This document shows positions 6,479 to 11,489 of a DNA stretch of 11,489 nucleotides, in pieces. A model generated the notes under the pieces. That model saw only the letters and a list, made by a program, of their open reading frames with translations. It was not told the DNA's origin and did not search any database. The stretch's first letter is position 1; each line of letters begins with the position of its first letter. A program made the translations under genes and the position numbers. Source of the DNA: Thermoprotei archaeon. GTDB lineage: Archaea; Thermoproteota; Thermoprotei; Thermofilales; B15-G2. The DNA is taken from NCBI GenBank assembly GCA_003649445.1, contig QMRV01000059.1:1-11489 (forward strand). Direction: 5' to 3'.

Positions 6479-7401
6479 AAGCTAGATGTCCTGTCTGTGG
6501 AGCTGAATTAGAGGTTCCAGAAACAGTTAAAAGAGTCGAGTGCCCTTATTGTGGAACAGTCTTCAATACAGAAACAGGCTCTAAAAGCACCGAACACTTC
6601 TACTTCCCTCCTACTGTAGCTAATCCCTATGACTACTTAATGCGATTTATTGAGCGCCAGTACGGCGTCCCAAAAGACATTAGAGAGAACTCTAGCTACA
6701 AGAAAAGAGTACTGCACATGATTCCAGTATATTTCTTCCACGTGCACGGTGTTGTAGAAGTAAAAGCTCGTTCAAGAAAATATGGATTTTTCACAACTAC
6801 AGTAGAAGAAGTTAGAGAAATAGGCATTCCTGCAGTAGATAACGAAGTAGCTTTCTTGCTCGAAGACTATCCTTTCCCACTAAGAGGCAAGAAGTTTTTA
6901 GACGAAAAGACGATGAAAAGCGAAATATTCTATAAGCCCGCTCTTAGCTTAGAGTACGCTCAAAGCCTAGCTGAAGGAAAGCTTAATGAAAAGCTAAGTT
7001 ACGAAATAGAAAATACGGCTGAAGACATTCTTTCAGCAGACTACAAAGTATTTAAAGTAGAATTCAAGGGCCTTGTCCACTATCCAGTATGGGAAATCGA
7101 GTATACTTATCGAGAAGAAAACTATAGAGCATACGTCGACGGCGTAACAGGTACAGTTATTTTAGCTGAGCATCCCTTGGCTGCTAAGAGTAGAGCTCTT
7201 CAGCTGACGCTAGGCGGAGTATTTTTGACCACAGGCTTTGGCTTAGCAGCAGTCATTATAACCGCACTTAAGGCAAGCGGAGACGCGCTGCTCGCAGCGC
7301 TGTTCGCAGTAGCTTCAGGTATAGCCGGAGCAGTCCCACTTCTCACTAGAAGCGTTCAGCTTAAAGTGAAAGCATCTGAAATCAGAGAACATAAAGCATA
7401 A
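6475..7401 (+). CDS. Zinc-ribbon membrane protein, YdjG-like, paralog B
   Basis: A 308-residue relative of the preceding gene: zinc ribbon Cys5, Cys8, Cys23, Cys26 with the same CxxC-x14-CxxC spacing, a beta-rich centre, and two hydrophobic helices at about 246-265 and 270-290. The segment YPVWEIEYTYREENYRAYVD followed by GVTGTVI (about 202-228) is a good PepSY-like signature (W-x-V/I-x-Y...YVD-x-x-TG-x-V). Its counterpart in paralog A is weaker. The two genes probably arose by tandem duplication and have diverged strongly. With overlapping starts they are likely made in matching amounts and may form a heteromeric membrane complex, which is an inference. The start is fixed by the ATGA overlap and an upstream GAGGAGA. 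The following gene starts 30 nt after its stop. Confidence 0.75.
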   Translation: MKARCPVCGAELEVPETVKRVECPYCGTVFNTETGSKSTEHFYFPPTVANPYDYLMRFIERQYGVPKDIRENSSYKKRVLHMIPVYFFHVHGVVEVKARSRKYGFFTTTVEEVREIGIPAVDNEVAFLLEDYPFPLRGKKFLDEKTMKSEIFYKPALSLEYAQSLAEGKLNEKLSYEIENTAEDILSADYKVFKVEFKGLVHYPVWEIEYTYREENYRAYVDGVTGTVILAEHPLAAKSRALQLTLGGVFLTTGFGLAAVIITALKASGDALLAALFAVASGIAGAVPLLTRSVQLKVKASEIREHKA

Positions 7402-7410
7402 AACTATAAG
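7402..7410 (+). promoter_or_regulatory. Possible internal TATA box before helical protein gene
   Basis: AACTATAAG directly follows the stop of zinc-ribbon paralog B and is centred about 26 nt before the GTG at 7432. It may give the last two genes of the cluster a promoter of their own. The match is moderate. Confidence 0.35.
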
Positions 7411-7431
7411 TAAGTTTAGCAGAATTAGGCT

Positions 7432-7935
7432 GTGGGGAAAAAACTGGATTTAATTGAGCGCCTCTCGATGCTTATTCCTGGCTACCGAGGATATAAGCAG
7501 AAGGAACTAATAAGAGAAGACGATAGACTTGTGAGAGAAAAAGCTGCTTTAAAAATAGATGAAGCTAAGAGGCTTTTAGAGGAAGTAATGCCTTCTTATA
7601 GTGGAGACTATGAGGTATTAGAAAAAATGGATTCTTTAAGAAAAGACCTAGAGGCTTTGGCTCAGAAGATACGTCATGCTTCACTAGGGTATAGAGGACT
7701 ATTTGATAGAGTGAAGATTAGAGAAGAAGAGCTAAGGAAACTTCTCGATTACGACTACAAGTTGGTCACTTTAGCTGAAGAGATAAATAAATCTGTAAAG
7801 AATCTTGCTTCACTTCTAAGCGAGAAAAGCAGGCTTGTAGCGGGGATAGCTGAAGTAAAGTCTAAAGTACTGGAGCTCGATTTAGTAGTTAGTAAGAGAA
7901 GTGAAGTTGCAGTAGGAGGTGCTGTTAATGCCTAA
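7432..7935 (+). CDS. Helical/coiled-coil protein next to SPFH gene
   Basis: A 167-residue, highly charged, almost wholly helical soluble protein. After a short start it carries IPGYRGYKQKE at 15-25, then helices rich in Lys, Glu and Leu to about residue 155, with likely coiled-coil stretches (about 62-80 and 96-145). I have a general recollection of bacterial proteins with an 'LPGYRGYKEKE' start beside YdjI-like SPFH genes, so it seems a regular partner rather than an orphan. In Bacillus, the comparable slot of the operon is held by the coiled-coil protein PspA (YdjF). This protein is shorter and I see no PspA sequence signature. The GTG start is at leaderless distance from a TATA-like sequence. 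The last 8 nt overlap the ATG-started SPFH gene, whose ribosome binding site lies inside this gene. Function unknown, probably in the same complex or pathway as the SPFH protein. Confidence 0.7.
   Translation: MGKKLDLIERLSMLIPGYRGYKQKELIREDDRLVREKAALKIDEAKRLLEEVMPSYSGDYEVLEKMDSLRKDLEALAQKIRHASLGYRGLFDRVKIREEELRKLLDYDYKLVTLAEEINKSVKNLASLLSEKSRLVAGIAEVKSKVLELDLVVSKRSEVAVGGAVNA
7914..7921 (+). promoter_or_regulatory. Ribosome binding site fixing the SPFH start
   Basis: AGGAGGTG lies 6 nt before the ATG at 7928. It decides for this ATG against an in-frame GTG at 7919, which is itself part of the site. It is the strongest Shine-Dalgarno sequence I see in the window. Confidence 0.8.
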
Positions 7936-8926
7936 GGTAATTGAGTGGGTTAATCCTAGAGAAGACGAGATAATATGGAAGTACCCTGAAGAAGTTATTG
8001 AGTGGGGCAGCCAGCTTATAGTGAAGGAGTACGAAGTAGCAGTATTCTTCAGAGACGGAAAAGTATACGATGTCCTAGGTCCCGGAAGACATACCTTAAC
8101 AACGCTCACTTTACCGTTACTTACGAGAGCTCTTTCAGCTATCGCCGGCTTCGATAAAATACCTTTTAGAGCCACCGTAATATTTGTCTCAACTAAACAG
8201 TTTCAAGGAAAATTTGGAGGGAGAACGCAGACAATAGAACTTGCTCCACTAATGTTTCACGGAACGTTCTGGTTTAAAGTATCTGATCCCCGCCTCTTCA
8301 TAATGGAAGTCGTCGGAGGCAGAAGCATTTACGAGTCAAGCGACCTCTCTAAGTTCCTCCGAGGATACTTTAATGAAAACCTCATGAAATACTTAAGTAC
8401 ATACAGTATATTTGATGTTTACCAGAGCTTAGATCGAGTATCTATGGAAGTTAAAGTCAAGCTCCTCGCAGACTTCAGGAGAATAGGCTTAGAGCTAATA
8501 GACCTGAAATTTGAGGGAATAAACACTACTGATGAATGGAGAGAAAAAATCTTCTGGCTGAGACAAACAGGACAGGCGACTTATGTTTTACAAATGCAGA
8601 CTTTACGTGAAGTAGCAAAAGAGCTGGGCAAAAGTAGTGGAGCTGCTGTCGGAACAGGTCTGGTCTTACTGCCACAGCTCATGCAGCAGCCAGCCCAGCC
8701 TCCTCAGCAGCCGCCGTCAGCTCCTCCCATAGCTACAGGAGTAAAGTGCCCCTCTTGCGGTAGAGAAAATCCTCCGGGAGCAAAATTCTGTATGTACTGC
8801 GGTTCTCCACTAGGAGGAACTAAAGTATGCCCCAAGTGTGGAAGACAAGTACCAGTAGACGCGCGCTTCTGCCCCTACTGCGGCGCGAACTTAAGTGGAG
8901 AAAATACGCAAGTGCTTAAACGCTAA
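7928..8926 (+). CDS. YdjI-like SPFH/band 7 protein with two C-terminal zinc ribbons
   Basis: A 332-residue protein of the YdjI ('virion core protein'-like) branch of SPFH proteins. The start (VIEWVNPREDEIIWKYP, then EWGSQLIVKEYEVAVFFRDG) and GPGRHTL near residue 51 are characteristic of this branch. The SPFH domain covers about 30-220, followed by a helical part, a Pro/Gln-rich linker (about 249-270), and two zinc ribbons with CxxC-x10-CxxC spacing at 274-291 and 301-318. No membrane helix precedes the domain, so membrane contact would be peripheral or through partners. Bacillus YdjI is reported to recruit PspA to the membrane together with YdjG and YdjH. Here the zinc-ribbon membrane proteins upstream are the likely anchors, an inference. 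The short Lys/Arg tail ends the protein. Confidence 0.88.
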   Translation: MPKVIEWVNPREDEIIWKYPEEVIEWGSQLIVKEYEVAVFFRDGKVYDVLGPGRHTLTTLTLPLLTRALSAIAGFDKIPFRATVIFVSTKQFQGKFGGRTQTIELAPLMFHGTFWFKVSDPRLFIMEVVGGRSIYESSDLSKFLRGYFNENLMKYLSTYSIFDVYQSLDRVSMEVKVKLLADFRRIGLELIDLKFEGINTTDEWREKIFWLRQTGQATYVLQMQTLREVAKELGKSSGAAVGTGLVLLPQLMQQPAQPPQQPPSAPPIATGVKCPSCGRENPPGAKFCMYCGSPLGGTKVCPKCGRQVPVDARFCPYCGANLSGENTQVLKR

Positions 8927-8949
8927 TAGTTTCAATATATTTCTTAAAC

Positions 8950-8957
8950 TTAATTAA
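8950..8957 (+). promoter_or_regulatory. TATA-like box for helicase gene
   Basis: TTAATTAA is centred 27-28 nt before the GTG at 8981, preceded by purine/T-rich sequence. The spacing fits a leaderless helicase transcript separate from the SPFH cluster. The T-rich run at about 8930-8943 just before it could end the upstream transcript. Confidence 0.45.
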
Positions 8958-8980
8958 TTCGGTGAACATCACTATAGACA

Positions 8981-10339
8981 GTGGTCGTTAAGCTATACTA
9001 TGACAGGGGAACTATAGTAGCTGAGCTACTAGAGCCATTAAGTTTACCTTCTTTCTTCAAATATGACAAAAGAATAAATGCTTACAGAGCACTAGCTATA
9101 CACTACAGGCAAGCTCTTGAATACTTTGAAAAGAAGGGAGTTGAAGTACAGGATAGTGTTCTAAAGCCTATTGAAGGAAAAATAACGTTAGCTGAGAACC
9201 TTAGGCTTCGAGACTACCAGAAAGAAGCGCTTGAGTGCTGGATTAAAGCCAGGTGCAGAGGAGTAATCGTACTTCCTACAGGAGCCGGTAAAACTAGAGT
9301 TGCACTAGCCGCCTTAAACTACTTAAAGAAGCCCACGCTGATAGTAGTTCCGACAATAGAGCTAATGGAGCAGTGGGAAAAACGGCTGAAAAAGTTCTTC
9401 AAGGTAAAGATAGGCAGATTTTGGGGAGGAAGCAAGTACATAGGCTTTATAACGATATCTACATACGATTCAGCGTACATTAATGCAGAAATACTAGGCA
9501 ATAAATTCGAGTTAATCATCTTCGATGAAGTTCACCATTTGCCGAGCCCCGGCTATAGGCAAATAGCAGAACTGAATGCCGCTCCCTACAGACTAGGTCT
9601 TACAGCGACACCCGAGAGAGAAGATAACCTACACTTAGACTTAGATTACCTTGTAGGAAGAATTGTCTACCGTAAAGTAGTTAAAGAATTTAAAGGACGT
9701 TTCCTAGCAGACTTTGAAGTAAGGACAATAAGAGTTAAATTATCTGAAAAAGAAAGAAAAATATATAAAGAGCTTGTAAAGAAATACAAAGAATATCTTA
9801 GAAAACATAATATTAAGATAAAATCTATTAGTGATTTTGAAAAAATTATAATGAGAAGTGGACTTGATAGAGAGGCTAGAGAAGCTCTTCTCGCCTGGCG
9901 TGAAGCACGAAAAATAGCTTTCAATGCTTCTGAAAAAATGAAAGTACTTAAAGAAATTCTAGCTAAACACAGGGGCGATAAAATACTTATCTTTACCGAG
10001 AACAACGAAATGGTTAGGAGAATTTCCGAGGAACTACTTATACCTGAAATAACATATAAGACTAAACCTGTCGAGCGCCGAGCTATTCTCGAAGGCTTCC
10101 GTCTAGGCAAGTTCAAGGCAATAGTGACAAGCAGAGTTCTCGAAGAAGGAGTAGATGTCCCAGACGCAAACGTAGCAATAGTTTTAAGCGGCACGGCAAG
10201 TAGGAGAGAGTTTATTCAAAGGCTTGGCAGAATACTGAGACCTAAGGAGGGAAAAGCTGTTCTATATGAGATAGTTACATCAGGAACCTCTGAAACCAGA
10301 GTCTCTAGTAAAAGGCGCCGTGTTCTTAAGTCTGACTAA
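8981..10339 (+). CDS. xpb: XPB-type superfamily 2 DNA helicase
   Basis: A 452-residue archaeal XPB-like 3'-5' helicase/translocase, involved in DNA opening for repair or transcription. An N-terminal domain (about 1-70) probably corresponds to the damage-recognition domain. Helicase domain 1 has the entry motif RLRDYQKEAL (75-84), Walker A PTGAGKT (99-105), the DEVH box (182-185), TATP (208-211), and directly after it the R-E-D triplet (213-215) that is the RED motif of XPB. A charged helical insertion follows (about 250-320), in the place of the thumb-like domain. Helicase domain 2 ends with QRLGRILRP (413-421). All motifs are intact and the length is usual. The tail is basic and Ser-rich (SSKRRRVLKSD). 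Its frequent archaeal partner, the nuclease Bax1, is not adjacent: the next gene is convergent and codes for a transporter. Confidence 0.92.
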   Translation: MVVKLYYDRGTIVAELLEPLSLPSFFKYDKRINAYRALAIHYRQALEYFEKKGVEVQDSVLKPIEGKITLAENLRLRDYQKEALECWIKARCRGVIVLPTGAGKTRVALAALNYLKKPTLIVVPTIELMEQWEKRLKKFFKVKIGRFWGGSKYIGFITISTYDSAYINAEILGNKFELIIFDEVHHLPSPGYRQIAELNAAPYRLGLTATPEREDNLHLDLDYLVGRIVYRKVVKEFKGRFLADFEVRTIRVKLSEKERKIYKELVKKYKEYLRKHNIKIKSISDFEKIIMRSGLDREAREALLAWREARKIAFNASEKMKVLKEILAKHRGDKILIFTENNEMVRRISEELLIPEITYKTKPVERRAILEGFRLGKFKAIVTSRVLEEGVDVPDANVAIVLSGTASRREFIQRLGRILRPKEGKAVLYEIVTSGTSETRVSSKRRRVLKSD

Positions 10340-11364
10340 ATTCTCAGTTCTTCGAAGAGAACTAGCACCAGTGTTTGTAGAAGCACAATGAATACTCCTT
10401 CTTCTAGTGTCAGCTGGTTGTCGTCTAGTATTGCTTTGTTGACTAACCATAGTACGCCTGCTACTGAGGCTAACTGGAAGACTATATAGCCGTCGAGAGG
10501 AATTGGCGTAAATAAAGCTACTATGCCTAGGACTATTAAGATACATTGAGTTATTCCCGCTAGAAGATTAGCTAAGCCTAACTCGAGATGCCCTTTTAGT
10601 GCTCCAATTATAGCTATGCCGTTTTCTGGTATTGTTCCAAAGATCGCTAAGATTAAGGCTGCTAGTGCTGGAGAGAGATTTAATGTGTGTACAGCATATT
10701 CTCCGAGATCCGATACTAGTTTACTTCCCACAATTACTCCCCCGAAGCCTAAGGCAATAAGTAAAGCTATTTTACGCGAAGATACTTCTTTTTCAAGAGA
10801 CTTCTTTAGAGGAGTTTTACTCACCATGTTTATTATGTACGCTGCATAAACAAGCAACAAGAAGATTCCTATTCCTTGAGGTAAGTAGCCTTCGCAGTCC
10901 TCTACAAGCCCCATTAATGTTATTAGAAAGCATACGACTATAGTCGATCTGATTAACTCACTTTCATGCTCGATCGCAGTATAGCTCACTTTTATGGCTC
11001 CTTTCTTGCTACCTAGTATCAGTATAAATACTCCTAGTAAAAATACATTGAGCCCAGCTGCGATTATAGTAGACAAAACAGCCGTCTCTATAGTCTCTGC
11101 AGAAGCCTTCATGATTAAAAATAAAGCTATAAGAGTTTCAGGGAGAATCGACGCTATACTCGATATTACTCCAGCTAAATGCTTGGAAATACCTATTTTA
11201 AGGGCTAGCTTGTCTAAACCTTCTACAGCTAGCTCGCTTGCCCTAAAAACTAGATATACTCCTAGAACAAAGCCAGCTATAATAGACGCCTCTTTACCTA
11301 CGGCAAAAGAGCAAATATACATCAGTAAAAGAGCGCCGAATGCTAGTAGCTCTTCTTTTACCAC
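10336..11364 (-). CDS. CaCA-family cation (Na+/Ca2+-type) exchanger
   Basis: A 342-residue integral membrane protein with about ten hydrophobic helices, moving Ca2+ or a related cation against Na+ or H+. Two inverted alpha repeats are visible: alpha-1 GISKHLAGVISSIASILPET (58-77) with GLNVFLLG further on, and alpha-2 LSPALAALILAIFGTIPEN (about 229-248) with LANLLAGITQCIL. Both keep the Pro-Glu pair that supplies the ion-binding acid. The repeats are unequal: alpha-1 has ASILPE where GTSxPE is usual, and alpha-2 has Gln (ITQ) where alpha-1 has Asn (GLN). A cytoplasmic segment with KTPLKKSLEKEVSSRK joins the halves, around residues 182-197. The start is GTG at 11364, with TTTTAA about 25 nt before it as a possible promoter. 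The stop overlaps that of the helicase by 4 nt on opposite strands. Ion preference cannot be told. Confidence 0.85.
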   Translation of the reverse strand: MVKEELLAFGALLLMYICSFAVGKEASIIAGFVLGVYLVFRASELAVEGLDKLALKIGISKHLAGVISSIASILPETLIALFLIMKASAETIETAVLSTIIAAGLNVFLLGVFILILGSKKGAIKVSYTAIEHESELIRSTIVVCFLITLMGLVEDCEGYLPQGIGIFLLLVYAAYIINMVSKTPLKKSLEKEVSSRKIALLIALGFGGVIVGSKLVSDLGEYAVHTLNLSPALAALILAIFGTIPENGIAIIGALKGHLELGLANLLAGITQCILIVLGIVALFTPIPLDGYIVFQLASVAGVLWLVNKAILDDNQLTLEEGVFIVLLQTLVLVLFEELRI

Positions 11365-11447
11365 AACTTGCTTAAACCCCTAGCGTTAAAAGATTAACGG
11401 AACTATTACTTTCGGTGCGTAAAAGAACTCTTTATGTGTAAGTACAA

Positions 11448-11457
11448 GTATTTAAAG
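11448..11457 (+). promoter_or_regulatory. TATA-like box near right edge
   Basis: GTATTTAAAG is a good box A match and would place a transcription start near 11480, so a gene may begin just outside or at the edge of the window. Nothing readable remains after it. It lies divergent to the exchanger. Confidence 0.35.
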
Positions 11458-11489
11458 CGGAATGCTTCCATCAAATTTACTCGTAGCCA

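Noticed and set aside
7919..7927. GTG at 7919 as start of the SPFH protein
   Set aside because: The GTG is part of the AGGAGGTG ribosome binding site serving the ATG at 7928, and related proteins begin near this ATG.
9667..10194. Minus-strand frame of 175 codons inside the helicase gene
   Set aside because: It is antisense to conserved helicase motifs and its Ser/Leu/Ile-rich composition is typical of a mirrored Lys/Glu-rich gene.
10616..11383. Plus-strand frames of 77 and 129 codons inside the exchanger gene
   Set aside because: Both are opposite clear membrane helices and alpha repeats of the exchanger, with no domain signature of their own.
11407..11489. Minus-strand frame open to the right edge (ends HIKSSFTHRK)
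   Set aside because: Only about 27 codons, no family signature, and crossed by a good plus-strand TATA-like box. It cannot be supported from so little.
1..11489. CRISPR array, transposon or integration site
   Set aside because: No evenly spaced repeats, no transposase-like protein and no terminal repeats. The only long repeat is the 50-nt block inside the two aminopropyltransferase genes.

Overview
The window looks like chromosomal DNA of a thermophilic archaeon, most likely a crenarchaeote (Thermoproteota). This is inferred from several things. The DNA is A+T-rich by eye. Genes are tightly packed, with ATGA overlaps. GTG starts are frequent and often sit 25-30 nt after a TATA-like box, as in leaderless archaeal transcripts. 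The gene content is also archaeal: an archaeal RecB-like nuclease, an Alba-fold protein, an archaeal XPB-type helicase and two aminopropyltransferases. The genus cannot be told from the sequence.

Layout. 1-557 (+) is the 3' part of a PD-(D/E)XK nuclease cut by the left edge. 558-836 has no recognisable gene. 837-1718 (-) is aminopropyltransferase paralog 1, and 1894-2361 (-) is a YbjN/type III chaperone-like protein. From 2497 the genes run on the + strand: a calcineurin-like metallophosphoesterase, an unrecognised 234-residue protein, an Alba-like protein with a C-terminal extension, a small overlapping acidic protein, and aminopropyltransferase paralog 2. Paralog 2 overlaps, by ATGA, the first of two tandem zinc-ribbon membrane proteins. 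These are followed by a helical protein and a YdjI-like SPFH protein with two C-terminal zinc ribbons. An XPB-type helicase comes next and converges, with a 4-nt overlap, on a CaCA-family cation exchanger (10336-11364, -).

Working together. The block at 4611-8926 is the most interesting part. A polyamine-type enzyme is joined by a 4-nt overlap to two zinc-ribbon membrane proteins, a helical protein and a YdjI-type SPFH protein. The parts resemble the Bacillus ydjFGHI membrane-stress operon, but neither PspA nor the TPM-domain protein is visible here. A membrane-stress role is an inference from family resemblance.

The most striking sequence-level signal is a 50-nt stretch that is identical base for base in the two otherwise diverged, oppositely oriented aminopropyltransferase genes. 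It suggests recent local gene conversion and could in principle support inversion of the DNA between the copies.
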